Origin: Thermogemmata fonticola
GTDB taxonomy: Bacteria > Planctomycetota > Planctomycetia > Gemmatales > Gemmataceae
DNA length: 64,000 nt
NCBI RefSeq assembly: GCF_013694095.1
Contig: NZ_JACEFB010000002.1
Location: forward strand, 310,001-374,000
Direction: 5' to 3'
Below, piece after piece: positions 34,530 to 44,369 of the stretch. A model generated the notes under the pieces. That model searched no databases and was not told the origin of the DNA. It was given only the letters and a program-made list of their open reading frames with translations. A program made the translations under genes and the position numbers. Position 1 is the first letter of the stretch, and each line of letters starts with the position of its first letter.

Positions 34530-36029
34530 ATGGGCATATCCGTAATGACCCTGCCCAAGATGAGGATCGCTATGCCCTCGGATTCAATCATCGGGTTTTT
34601 GCAGCAGGTTCGATCCCAGCGTCTGTTGTTTCCCGAACAAATTGAGCAGTTGGTGCAGGAGCCAGATTGGCCGCAGGAAGGACTGGAACGATTGTGCCAA
34701 TACTTGCTGGAGCGCGGCATATTGACCCGTTACCAGGCGGAAGCGTTACTCCAGGGACGGGGCCAAGAGTTGAATCTGGGCGGTTATCCCGTGCTGGAGG
34801 AGATCGGTCCATGTACAGGCGGTATGGTGTACAAGGTTCTACATCCTACCCTGCGGCTTCCATTGCTACTGCGGCGGCTGAAGGCAGACGAGGCTTCGCT
34901 GGGAGAACCTGTGGAGGCTTTCTTCGAGCGCGTGCGGCAATGGGGCATGTGGCAGCATCCTCACGTGGCGGCCGCCCTTGATGTGGGGCGCACGGACGAC
35001 GACATTTACATCGTATTGGACCCACTGGGTGACCATGCCGATGTCGAAACTCTGACAGGGGAGCTAGGCGGGCCGATGCCCGGTCCAGTATTCCGGGAAA
35101 TGGCGCGTGCTCTGGCCTCTGTCTTGCGGAGCTTACATGAACAAGGGGGGACGCATGGACGGATATGCCCTGCCCATCTCGTTCTGGGTCCGCTCCGCGA
35201 AAAGGTTCGACCGGATGGCACGCGCAGCCGCCGACCTGCTTCCGATGCGACTATCAAACTGACGGAATTGGGGCTGCTACCCCGCTTGCCTCCCGTCCGT
35301 CAGCAGCCACCTCCCCGGCGATACTTGGCCTACTTGCCGCCGGAGTTTTTCGACGATCCGACGCCCACCCCAGCCGCCGATGTTTACGCTCTCGGTGCTA
35401 CCCTTTACTTCCTTCTGACCGCCCGGCCGCCATTCAAAGGGGATGACCCTGTTGCCCTGATGGAAGCGATTGCCCAGACTCCCCTCAAGCCGCTCTCCCG
35501 CCTTCGCCCCGACATCCCCACAGAAATCTCGGCGTTAGTGGAACGGATGTTAGCTCGTGAACCGGGCCAACGGCCTACCGCAGCCGAAGTCGAACAGGGT
35601 CTGGCCACGGAGACCAGCGTTCCTTCCCGATCAGGGAGTTTGCCCCTGGCGGAGGATCTGCCAGAATCAGCGCCGCTGGCGGAATCTGTCTCGTCCCGGC
35701 ATTTACCGGTGGCTGTGCCTGTCCAATCCTCCTCGGTAAGTCCCGAACCTGCCGCGGATTGGAGCGAGGCCTGGTCCAGTCATATGGCTGCCAGTGCGGC
35801 TACAGAACCTCCCCAACGCCGGGCCCGCCCCATCACCGACGAAGAACGCGCTCGGTCCCGGCGCATGCTCCTACTGGGCGGAGTGCTCCACCTTACTGCC
35901 GTGACTCTCCTGTTGCTCTGGATCTTTGGAGCCTTTACCAGCAGTCCGGAACCGGAACCTACTCCGCCTCAGAAAAAGGAGAACAAGATTCCTCCCAAAA
36001 CCCGGCCTCGCAGTCCCCAAGTGGGTTGA
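34530..36029 (+). CDS. Membrane-anchored Ser/Thr pseudokinase
   Basis: 499 residues. The N-terminal ~80 residues (RLLFPEQIEQLV, YLLERGILTRYQAEALLQG) match the short helical head found before many planctomycete kinases. A kinase fold follows (about 84-365), with the C-lobe best preserved: DVYALGATLYFLLTARPPF and LVERMLAREPGQRPTAAEVE. The catalytic motifs are degenerate: the P-loop reads EIGPCTGGMVYK, the VAIK Lys is Arg (LLLRRLK, about 115), the HRD loop reads HGRICPAHLVLG without Asp, and DFG reads ELG. A Pro/Ser linker leads to one transmembrane helix (about 449-470). It is unlikely to be an active kinase; a binding or scaffolding role is inference. Confidence 0.88.
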   Translation: MGISVMTLPKMRIAMPSDSIIGFLQQVRSQRLLFPEQIEQLVQEPDWPQEGLERLCQYLLERGILTRYQAEALLQGRGQELNLGGYPVLEEIGPCTGGMVYKVLHPTLRLPLLLRRLKADEASLGEPVEAFFERVRQWGMWQHPHVAAALDVGRTDDDIYIVLDPLGDHADVETLTGELGGPMPGPVFREMARALASVLRSLHEQGGTHGRICPAHLVLGPLREKVRPDGTRSRRPASDATIKLTELGLLPRLPPVRQQPPPRRYLAYLPPEFFDDPTPTPAADVYALGATLYFLLTARPPFKGDDPVALMEAIAQTPLKPLSRLRPDIPTEISALVERMLAREPGQRPTAAEVEQGLATETSVPSRSGSLPLAEDLPESAPLAESVSSRHLPVAVPVQSSSVSPEPAADWSEAWSSHMAASAATEPPQRRARPITDEERARSRRMLLLGGVLHLTAVTLLLLWIFGAFTSSPEPEPTPPQKKENKIPPKTRPRSPQVG

Positions 36030-36034
36030 ACGGC

Positions 36035-36919
36035 ATGCCTATGTTCCCCTGTCTGTCGCAACTGACGACCTTGCCGCAATCGTTCGGGGAGGATGTCGAT
36101 CTCGCCAGTGATATCGGGTGTCCATCTCTGGAGGTTTGGCTGACCAAACTGGAACAGCATCTGGAAGGGCACACACTGGCGGAAACCCGTCATCTGATCC
36201 AAGATCGAGGAATTCGCCTGGTAGCCGCCGCCGGGCAGGGAGGATTATTCCACCGGGATGAGACGGCTCGCCGGAGCCATTGGGAGCTTTTTCGCCGCCG
36301 ATTGGAACTCTGCCAGGCTTTGAATATCCCACTGATGATTGTATCCCTCGATCTTCCGACTCCCTGGCAGCGGTCGGACTGGCCCGGTTTTTGCGAGCAG
36401 TTGCAGCGTGCTGCAGACTGGGCGGACGCATTCCAGGTCAGGCTGGCTCTGGAGTTCCAGGCGGACTCCCCTTTCTGCAACTGTTTGGACACAGCCTTGT
36501 CAGTTCTAGCTTCTTTCCCTGCGCGAAATCTGGGCTTGTGTCTGGACTGGTTCCACTTTTTCAAAGGACCGAGCAAGACCGAAGACCTGCTCCGACTACC
36601 CCCCCACCAACTGCACCATGTTCAGATTTGCGATGTGGCGGGATTGCCGCGCGAGTTGTGGTCCGACTCCGACCGCATTCTTCCCGGAGAAGGTGACCTA
36701 CCTTTGACATCGCTATTCCAGCATCTCCAACGGCTGAACTATGCCGGGGCCATCAGTGTCGAAGTGACCAATCCGGAACTCTGGCGCGGTCCGCCTGCTC
36801 AGCTCATGCGTTTGGCTTGGTTAGCACTGGCACGCTGCTGGCAAATGTCCGGCCTTCCCCCGTGGGAGACACCAGCTCAGTCTTCGTATTCCCCTGAGTT
36901 TCCGCCTTTCCCCCACTAA
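36035..36919 (+). CDS. Sugar phosphate isomerase/epimerase (TIM barrel)
   Basis: About 294 residues from the ATG at 36035, five bases after the pseudokinase stop; a second ATG at 36041 is equally possible. The fold is that of the xylose-isomerase-like TIM barrel (AP endonuclease 2 family). Pieces are IGCPSLEVWL, ALNIPLMIVSLDLPT, FQVRLALEFQA with the metal-ligand Glu, NLGLCLDWFHFF with Asp and His, HHVQICDVAG, GEGDLPLTSLFQHLQRLNYA and AISVEVTNPE with the final Glu. These are the usual metal and substrate positions. The exact substrate is unknown. The near-overlap with the pseudokinase suggests co-translation. Confidence 0.85.
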   Translation: MPMFPCLSQLTTLPQSFGEDVDLASDIGCPSLEVWLTKLEQHLEGHTLAETRHLIQDRGIRLVAAAGQGGLFHRDETARRSHWELFRRRLELCQALNIPLMIVSLDLPTPWQRSDWPGFCEQLQRAADWADAFQVRLALEFQADSPFCNCLDTALSVLASFPARNLGLCLDWFHFFKGPSKTEDLLRLPPHQLHHVQICDVAGLPRELWSDSDRILPGEGDLPLTSLFQHLQRLNYAGAISVEVTNPELWRGPPAQLMRLAWLALARCWQMSGLPPWETPAQSSYSPEFPPFPH

Positions 36920-37002
36920 GTGCGGAATTTGATCTTCAACGATGGGATTTGCTCTTCGACTTGACGGCTGATCTTGAGCAGAAGCGGCTGAAGTGAGTCA
37001 TC

Positions 37003-40000
37003 CTACCGGGGCGTCGAGACCCGGCGGCTATCCCTTGGAGTTGGGGAACGGGCGGTTATACATGAGGAGGCGAGCCGTTCGTAGAGGAGGCGGAGAAGTT
37101 CCAAAACGGCCGTGGTTTCCAGGTCTTCCACGCAAGAGAGAGCCAGGCGCAAGGTTGTTATCTTTTTTGCGCTGTCTCCACGGGGGGATGACGATGGGCT
37201 GGCAAAGGACTGCCAGCGGCGGAACTCGGCGCTTTTCGCCTGGGAGGCCGACAGGTCGCATTCCACGATGAGGGCATCGGGATGTTTGGTAGTGATCCGG
37301 CACAATTCCCCGGTAGCATCCGGCAAGGAGAGGTGCAAGAGGATTGCTGTTGGCTGCGAGTGCAGGAGCAGGTGATTACCGCAGAGTTGGCGAGCGTGCT
37401 CGAGGAGAGTCTTCAGCAGTGCGATGGGCCAACGGCGGGTTTGAGCTGGTGGGAAACCTTTGGGGCCGGTATGCCACGCTTCCCAATTCCGCACCCACGG
37501 CATGTGCCGTTCGATCGAAGAAAGAGCAGGTGGGCCACTGTTGGAGCAAGAAGGTGCTGCGCTAGCGATGCCCTGTCCATCCGCAGAGAGAGCCGAGGCT
37601 GCGGGGGGTGTTTCCCTAGCACAGGAGTGGCTCAGGTGGGGCGAGGAGAAAGACACCGGTGCCGGAAGGCGAGGGGACTTGGGAGCAGTTTGGGCTGGTT
37701 TGGAGGGGGAAGCCAGTAAAGGTGCCGAGGTGGCCAGTCGCTCAGCCAAGAAGCGGCCTGTATGGGTTGGCCTTCCGGCTTGGAAGAGGCGGACGATTTC
37801 TTCTGGCGGTCCGCTAGCGACAACTTTTCCGCCACCTTCCCCTGCTTCCGGCCCCAAATCGATGATCCAGTCGGCAGTCTGAATCACGTCCAAGTTATGT
37901 TCGACTACCAGGACCGTATGACCCGCATCCACTAAGCGATGCAGAACATCCAGCAACCGGCGGATGTCCTCAAAGTGCAAGCCGGTCGTAGGTTCATCGA
38001 GGATGTAAAGTGTTTTGCCGCTGGTGGGGCGGGCCAATTCCGCCGCGAGTTTGACACGCTGAGCCTCACCTCCAGAGAGGGTATGAGCCGGTTGACCCAG
38101 AGAAAGGTAACCCAGACCTACATCATCGAGGATGCGCAAAATGCGCTCAATCTTCGGGTGATCCGAGAACAGGTGCAAGGCCTCACGGATCGGCAGGTCC
38201 AGCACATCGGCTATGCTCTTGCCTCGATAGGTGACCGCGAGGGTTTCGGGATTGTAACGCTTGCCGTGGCACACCTCGCACGGGATCCAGACATCCGGGA
38301 GGAAGTGCATCTCGATCCGTTTCTGTCCCAACCCTTCGCAAGCATCACACCGCCCGCCGGGAATGTGGAGGCTGAAACGCCCCGCCGTATAGCCCCGAAC
38401 CTTGGCTTCGGGGAGGCGAGCGAATAGAGCGCGGATGTGATCGAAAACGCCGGTGTAGGTGGCCGGCATCGAGGTGGGCGACTTGCCCAGGGGGTCCTGA
38501 TCCACGCGAATGATCTTGTCAAGATGCTGGACGCCTTCGATGGCTTGGCAGGGAGCATCGACCGGGAGCGTCTGGTAACCGGCCAAGCGGAGCGCGGCAG
38601 CCTGATACAGGACATCGTGGACCAGCGTGGACTTACCAGATCCGCTGACGCCGGTAATGGCCACGAACAGTCCCAGGGGAATGGCTACGTCCAGATTCTT
38701 GAGGTTGTGACGGTTGATGCCCTGCAAGCGGAGCCACTGCGAGCCGGGCGAGCGGCGGTGTTCCCGTTGGGGGATAGCCTGGCGGCCTGAGAGATACTTC
38801 CCTGTCAGCGAGTGTTCCAATTCGAGCAACTGCTGGGGTGAAGCAGAGGCAACGATCTGTCCCCCTTCACGTCCCGCCCCTGGTCCGAAATCCAGAACGT
38901 AGTCTGCAGAGCGGATCATCTCCCGGTCGTGCTCCACGACAATGAGGGTGTTGCCGAGATCGCGGAGCCGTTGCAAAGCTTGCAGGAGCCGATGATTGTC
39001 CCGCGGATGCAGACCAATGGTCGGTTCGTCGAGTACATAGAGCACGCCGGTCAAACCGCTTCCAACTTGGGCAGCCAATCGGATGCGTTGAGCTTCCCCG
39101 CCAGAGAGGGTGGGACCAGGCCGGGCCAACGTGAGATACTCTAGCCCGACTTCAACGAGGAAGTGCAGGCGTTGGCGAATCTCGCGGAGCACCTCACCAG
39201 CGATGTGCTGCTCTTCTTGGCTGAGTGAGAGATTGGCGAAGAACTGTTCCACCTCGGCGATGGTCTTGTGGCACAATTCACCTAGGGTCAAGCCGGCAAA
39301 GCGCGTCGCGGCGGCATCGGCGCGCAGCCGGCTGCCCCGGCAGGCCAAACAAGGCACTTCCCGCAATAGAGGTTGCAAATGCTGGCGGTAGTGCCAGACT
39401 AAGCGGGCGGCTTCATCCAGGGCCGGAATGATCCCTTTGTACTGGAAATGTTGCGGCAAGGTCGCGGCGTTTTGCGGCGTGGTCTTTTTGCGCCGGGGAC
39501 TGAACCGGGCTGAATCCTCGCTGGTGCCCAGATTAGCGGCCAGGGGAATCCACTCGTTGCCGCTGCCGTAGAGAATGAGCTGCTGCTGTTCGGGTGTCAG
39601 TTCCTGCCAGGGCGTGTCCAGGTCGAACCCGCCATAGCGAGCGAGCGCTTCCGCAAATGGAGTCCAAGGGTCCTGGGGGTGTCGACAGGAAGGCCAGGCG
39701 GGAATCGCACCTTGACGCAGGGTCCGGTGAGAAAGGATGCCCAATTGCTCTGCCGCCACGCCCCGTTGGATGCCTAAACCTTCGCAATTGGGACACCACC
39801 CTAGCGGACTGTTGAAGGAGTAATGATGAGGCTGGAGTGGTTCAAAACTCAACTGGCACCGCTCGCATGCCAAGTGCTTGGAGAACGGCATCACACGCCA
39901 CTGTGGTTCAGGACGATCCGGGTCGACCAGAGCCATGCGCACGACACCGCGGCCCAGGGCCAAGGCCTGTTCCACCGCCTCTGACAAGCGGTTTTGCAAG

Positions 40001-43000
40001 GCTGGCCGGATTACCAGGCGGTCCACTACCACTTCCACCTCATGCTTACGACGGTGATCTAAGTTAGGGACTTCGTCCAAACTGTAGGTCACGCCATCGA
40101 CACGCACGCGGGTGTAGCCGCTCCGGCGGGCCTCCTCCCACAGGACCGAGTACTTCTCCTGCCCCTTGCGTTCCAGCGGTGCCAGCACATAGATTTTTGT
40201 ACCTGGCGGCAGAGATAGGATTTTGTCCACGATTTCGTCCGTCGTTTGAGTCCCAATGGCTTGGCCGCAATTCGGGCAATGCCGCACACCGAGCCGGGCA
40301 TAGAGAATCCGCAAGTAATCGTAAATTTCCGTGATTGTGCCGACCGTAGAACGCGGACTTCGGCTGCTCGTCTTCTGCTCGATACAGATGGCGGGGGATA
40401 GACCGCTGATCTGTTCCACTTTCGGCTTTTGCACAGGGCCGAGGAACTGGCGGGCATAGGTGGAGAGGGACTCGACATAGCGACGCTGTCCTTCAGCGTA
40501 GATGGTGTCGAGGGCCAGCGAGGATTTGCCGGAGCCGGAAGGACCGCAGAAGACCGTCATCTGCTCGCGGGGGATGCGCGTGGAGATGTTTTTCAGATTG
40601 TGCTGGCAGGCGCCGCGAATGTCGATATGAGTCAGGCGTTTGTCCCGCGGAGAGAGTTCCTCTGACAAAGGCGTGCTAGCAAGACTATCCGCACGTGACG
40701 GCTTGCCGTTGGTGGCCTTCTTCCTGCGGGAGCGGCTCTCGGTGAAAGCGACCGGCTGCGGCCGTATTCCGAACAACCGGGCCAGGGCCTGACCCGTGTA
40801 GGAATGAGGGCAGCGGGCGATCTCTTCCGGAGTCCCCACTGCGACAATTTGCCCGCCCTCTTCTCCCCCTTCGGGACCCAAATCGATGATCCAATCCGCC
40901 GTCTTGATGACATCGAGATGGTGTTCGATCACGAGAACGGTGTTTCCCGCAGCGACGAAATTATGCAACACTTCGAGCAATTTGCGGACATCCTCGAAGT
41001 GTAAGCCCGTGGTCGGTTCGTCCAAAATGTAAAGTGTCCGTCCGGTACTACGGCGAATCAGTTCGCGAGCTAGCTTGATACGCTGGGCTTCACCGCCGGA
41101 AAGAGTGGGGGAGGGCTGGCCGAGTTTGAGGTAATCCAAGCCGACATCGTGGAGGGTTTGTAGCATCGCTCGGATCTTCGGAACATTCTCGAAGTGTTCC
41201 AAGGCCTCAGCTACTTCCATTTCCAGTACGTCGTGAATGGACTTGCCCCGATAGCGAACCTGAAGGGTCTCCCGATTGAAGCGCCGGCCTTCACAGACCG
41301 GACACGTGACCCAAACATCGGCGAGGAAGTCCATATCCAAACGGCGGGCGCCGTTGCCTTCACACGCGTCGCAGCGCCCTCCGGGTTTGTTGAAACTGAA
41401 ACGTCCTGGTTTGTAGCCGCGGACTTTTGCCTCCGGCATCTGAGCGTACAAAAGCCGGATTTCGTCCCAGAGTTTGATGTAGGTAGCCGGATTGGACCGG
41501 GGCGTTCGGCCGATGGGGGATTGATCGATGGCAATCACCTTGTCAATGTGTTCGATGCCTTCCAGTCTCTCATGGGCGCCAGCAGTCGCAGGCACAGGAC
41601 CATCCGTTGACACTTCGTCGTCGTTCGTTTCGTCATCGGCGAGGGAGCGCCCATTCGCTCGTGAACGGAGCCGTTCTTGGAGGGCACACAGCAGAACATC
41701 GTTGACGAGTGAGCTTTTACCTGAACCGCTGACACCGGTGACGCAGACGAAGCATCCCAGCGGAATGTCCACCGTAATGTTCTTGAGATTGTTGTGGGAA
41801 GCACCGACGATGCGCAGCACCCGCCCATTGCCGCGTCGGCGCTGGGGAGGAGTGGGTATTTGCTTGCGGCCGGAGAGATACTGCGCGGTCAGGGAATGTT
41901 CCTGTTGGAGGAAGTGCTGGGGTGGTCCTAGAGCTACAATTTGACCGCCGCGATGGCCAGGTCCGGGACCGAAATCCACGAGCACATCTGCGGCTCGCAT
42001 CGTCTCTTCATCATGTTCCACCACAATGATGGTATTGCCCATGTCCCGCAAGCGTTGCAGACTGGCAAGGAGCCGGGCATTGTCGCGGGGATGCAAGCCG
42101 ATACTCGGTTCGTCCAGGACGTAAAGAACACCCACCAATCCGCTGCCGATCTGGGCTGCGAGTCGAATCCGCTGGGCCTCACCGCCGGAGAGTGTCGGGG
42201 CAGGGCGGTCCAGCGTCAAATAGTGCAGGCCCACTTGGAGGAGGAAATCGAGGCGATTGCGAATTTCTCGCAGAACATCCTCTGCGATCAGACGCTGTAC
42301 TGGCGTCAATTGCGCCTGATACTGCTCGAACCAAAGGGCCAACTGACCAATGGGCATTTCACCCAATTCCACAATCGTCTTGCCGCCCAGTCGGACGGCG
42401 CGGGCTTGGGCATTGAGTCGATAGCCGTGGCATTCGGGGCAGCGGACAATCCGCATGTACTTTTCCATTTGGCGGCGGCGCGGACCGCTGCTCGACTTTT
42501 TGAACTGAGACATCAGTTGCGGAATAATTCCTTCCCAATAGCCGAAGTGTTCCCAGGTCTGGCCGTTGCTTTGCCGCCACCGCCAGGTCACAAGTTGCTG
42601 GTCGCTGCCGTAAAGTAAGAGTCTCCGCTCCCGTTCTTTGAGCTTTGACCATGGCTTTTTCAGATCGATTCCGAAACTCCGAGCGACTCCTTCGTAGATA
42701 TGCCGCCGCCAACGCCCCATGCTCCGCACAGCTCCAATGAGCGGAATCGCTCCTTCGTAGAGACTCTTTGAGGGGTCCGGCACTAGAAGTTGAGGATCGA
42801 AGGTGTAGGAAGTGCCCAAGCCGTCGCACTGGGGGCACATTCCTTGGGGACTGTTGAAACTAAACATCTGCGGGGTCGGCGGGTCATAACTCATCTGGCA
42901 AAAGCTGCACGCGTAGTGGGCGGATAGGAGAAGATCGGTCCCATCCGAGCGTGCATCCACAGCGGCCTCGGAACGGAGGGAAGCAGCCGAACCAATGGGC

Positions 43001-43764
43001 CGGCTTCGGGATGGCGGCTCGGTAAGGGCTTCCTGGTGGACGATCAAAGTGCCTTGGCCCAGCGACAGAGCTTGCTCCACCGCTTCTGCGATCCGCACGC
43101 GTAGGGAACTGTCCGAGGCAGAAGGGTCCCGCAGTTGGAGGCGGTCCACCACAATCTCGATGGTGTGTTTCAACCGCCGGTCGAGATGGATGTCTTCATC
43201 CAAGCGGACCCACTGGCCGTTGATCCGGGCGCGCGTATAGCCCCGCTTGACCATCTCCGCGCACAAGTCCTTGTACTCCCCCTTCTGACCGCGGATGATG
43301 GGAGCGAGAATCTGCACCCGCTGCCCCGGCGGCAAACTCAGAATCTGCCCGATGATCTGTTCCCGCGACTGAGCCGTGATCGGGCGGTCGCATCGGGGAC
43401 AGTGCCCCTGACCCAATCGAGCAAACAGGACGCGCAGATAGTCGACAATCTCGGTGATGGTGCCCACAGTCGAGCGGGGATTCCGCCCAGCCGTCTTCTG
43501 CTGGATGCTGATCGCCGGAGATAGCCCCCCGATGTAATCGACATTCGGCTTTGGAAGCTGATCCAAAAACTGGCGGGCGTAACTGGAAAGGCTTTCCAAA
43601 TAGCGTCGCTGCCCCTCCGCATACAGAGTGTCGAACGCCAAGGAGGATTTGCCGGATCCGCTGACGCCGGTGAACACAATCAGTCGCTCACGCGGCAAAT
43701 CCAGGTCCACATTTTGCAGGTTGTGCTCGCGCGCTCCCCGTACCACCAATCTGGTCGTGTCCAT
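37003..43764 (-). CDS. uvrA: Double-length excinuclease subunit UvrA
   Basis: 2253 residues comprising two complete UvrA copies in one chain. Each copy has two ABC modules, so four Walker A motifs are seen (about residues 33-41, 676, 1074-1082 and 1708), four LSGGEAQR signatures and four LDEP Walker B motifs, all intact. Each copy also keeps both zinc modules (CSFC...CPQC and CDAC...CPVC; CERC...CPNC and CDAC...CEVC). A tail of about 240 residues (from ~2005) is low-complexity, then has ERHMPWVRNWEAWHTGPKGF. UvrA recognises DNA damage for nucleotide excision repair. The ATG has a GGAAGGAA site. Fused double UvrA proteins are known in chlamydiae; here the fusion could form an intramolecular dimer. 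Confidence 0.95.
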   Translation of the reverse strand: MDTTRLVVRGAREHNLQNVDLDLPRERLIVFTGVSGSGKSSLAFDTLYAEGQRRYLESLSSYARQFLDQLPKPNVDYIGGLSPAISIQQKTAGRNPRSTVGTITEIVDYLRVLFARLGQGHCPRCDRPITAQSREQIIGQILSLPPGQRVQILAPIIRGQKGEYKDLCAEMVKRGYTRARINGQWVRLDEDIHLDRRLKHTIEIVVDRLQLRDPSASDSSLRVRIAEAVEQALSLGQGTLIVHQEALTEPPSRSRPIGSAASLRSEAAVDARSDGTDLLLSAHYACSFCQMSYDPPTPQMFSFNSPQGMCPQCDGLGTSYTFDPQLLVPDPSKSLYEGAIPLIGAVRSMGRWRRHIYEGVARSFGIDLKKPWSKLKERERRLLLYGSDQQLVTWRWRQSNGQTWEHFGYWEGIIPQLMSQFKKSSSGPRRRQMEKYMRIVRCPECHGYRLNAQARAVRLGGKTIVELGEMPIGQLALWFEQYQAQLTPVQRLIAEDVLREIRNRLDFLLQVGLHYLTLDRPAPTLSGGEAQRIRLAAQIGSGLVGVLYVLDEPSIGLHPRDNARLLASLQRLRDMGNTIIVVEHDEETMRAADVLVDFGPGPGHRGGQIVALGPPQHFLQQEHSLTAQYLSGRKQIPTPPQRRRGNGRVLRIVGASHNNLKNITVDIPLGCFVCVTGVSGSGKSSLVNDVLLCALQERLRSRANGRSLADDETNDDEVSTDGPVPATAGAHERLEGIEHIDKVIAIDQSPIGRTPRSNPATYIKLWDEIRLLYAQMPEAKVRGYKPGRFSFNKPGGRCDACEGNGARRLDMDFLADVWVTCPVCEGRRFNRETLQVRYRGKSIHDVLEMEVAEALEHFENVPKIRAMLQTLHDVGLDYLKLGQPSPTLSGGEAQRIKLARELIRRSTGRTLYILDEPTTGLHFEDVRKLLEVLHNFVAAGNTVLVIEHHLDVIKTADWIIDLGPEGGEEGGQIVAVGTPEEIARCPHSYTGQALARLFGIRPQPVAFTESRSRRKKATNGKPSRADSLASTPLSEELSPRDKRLTHIDIRGACQHNLKNISTRIPREQMTVFCGPSGSGKSSLALDTIYAEGQRRYVESLSTYARQFLGPVQKPKVEQISGLSPAICIEQKTSSRSPRSTVGTITEIYDYLRILYARLGVRHCPNCGQAIGTQTTDEIVDKILSLPPGTKIYVLAPLERKGQEKYSVLWEEARRSGYTRVRVDGVTYSLDEVPNLDHRRKHEVEVVVDRLVIRPALQNRLSEAVEQALALGRGVVRMALVDPDRPEPQWRVMPFSKHLACERCQLSFEPLQPHHYSFNSPLGWCPNCEGLGIQRGVAAEQLGILSHRTLRQGAIPAWPSCRHPQDPWTPFAEALARYGGFDLDTPWQELTPEQQQLILYGSGNEWIPLAANLGTSEDSARFSPRRKKTTPQNAATLPQHFQYKGIIPALDEAARLVWHYRQHLQPLLREVPCLACRGSRLRADAAATRFAGLTLGELCHKTIAEVEQFFANLSLSQEEQHIAGEVLREIRQRLHFLVEVGLEYLTLARPGPTLSGGEAQRIRLAAQVGSGLTGVLYVLDEPTIGLHPRDNHRLLQALQRLRDLGNTLIVVEHDREMIRSADYVLDFGPGAGREGGQIVASASPQQLLELEHSLTGKYLSGRQAIPQREHRRSPGSQWLRLQGINRHNLKNLDVAIPLGLFVAITGVSGSGKSTLVHDVLYQAAALRLAGYQTLPVDAPCQAIEGVQHLDKIIRVDQDPLGKSPTSMPATYTGVFDHIRALFARLPEAKVRGYTAGRFSLHIPGGRCDACEGLGQKRIEMHFLPDVWIPCEVCHGKRYNPETLAVTYRGKSIADVLDLPIREALHLFSDHPKIERILRILDDVGLGYLSLGQPAHTLSGGEAQRVKLAAELARPTSGKTLYILDEPTTGLHFEDIRRLLDVLHRLVDAGHTVLVVEHNLDVIQTADWIIDLGPEAGEGGGKVVASGPPEEIVRLFQAGRPTHTGRFLAERLATSAPLLASPSKPAQTAPKSPRLPAPVSFSSPHLSHSCARETPPAASALSADGQGIASAAPSCSNSGPPALSSIERHMPWVRNWEAWHTGPKGFPPAQTRRWPIALLKTLLEHARQLCGNHLLLHSQPTAILLHLSLPDATGELCRITTKHPDALIVECDLSASQAKSAEFRRWQSFASPSSSPRGDSAKKITTLRLALSCVEDLETTAVLELLRLLYERLASSCITARSPTPRDSRRVSTPR

Positions 43765-44369
43765 GAATCTATTCCTTCCCGCATCCTGGCGGATATCCTC
43801 TCATCCATTGTTATCACAATCTCATGCACTCTTTTCCACATCTCCACACCTCCTCATTACCAGACCGTTGTCCTACCCCATTACCAGACCACTCTCCTAA
43901 CCTCACCTAGCGCTCGGGAGTATGGAAAGGGTTTCCACGTCGGTATGCCGTCCGTGGTCAGCTCTCTGTGTGGTATGCTGAATTATGGATCAAGCGGTCA
44001 GTAGGGGTAAGCAACGAGCGTTTGAGGCCAGCCGTGAAGGTTGGAAGGAAAGCGTGGCATTCTCCAGGCGGAAGTCAAGTTTGGCAGAGCAGGTGGTGTG
44101 GCCAACTTCCTGGACTTTGTTTACCGGGACCTGGAACCGCGATAAAGTGGTGTAGTAGAAGGTGGTGCGGCACCCCAATGCATTATCTCGTTTTCTCTAG
44201 GAACACGGCTTGGGCGTACTGTTGCGACAGAGGCAATATCGGCGCCGCCGAAGGGAAGGTCTGGAGTTGGGGACAGATGAGGGGAGGGGGGAGGGACAGT
44301 TTGAGCGGTGGATTTGAAGGCTTGGTGGGAACTTTCCCGTCTATCCATACGTCCAACGGGTAGTGACAC
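43765..44369. other. Divergent promoter region of uvrA and the sigma factor
   Basis: About 600 bases with no supported gene. It holds a 24-bp tandem repeat (43855-43902) on the uvrA side and otherwise nothing that I recognise. Confidence 0.45.
43855..43902. repeat. 24-bp imperfect tandem repeat upstream of uvrA
   Basis: Two adjacent units start at 43855 and 43879, both beginning CATTACCAGACC; 20 of 24 positions match. They lie about 90 bases upstream of the uvrA start and could be paired regulator sites or a simple duplication. Confidence 0.55.

Noticed and set aside
41941-42618. 225-residue plus-strand frame
   Set aside because: Antisense of uvrA, which is intact on the minus strand.
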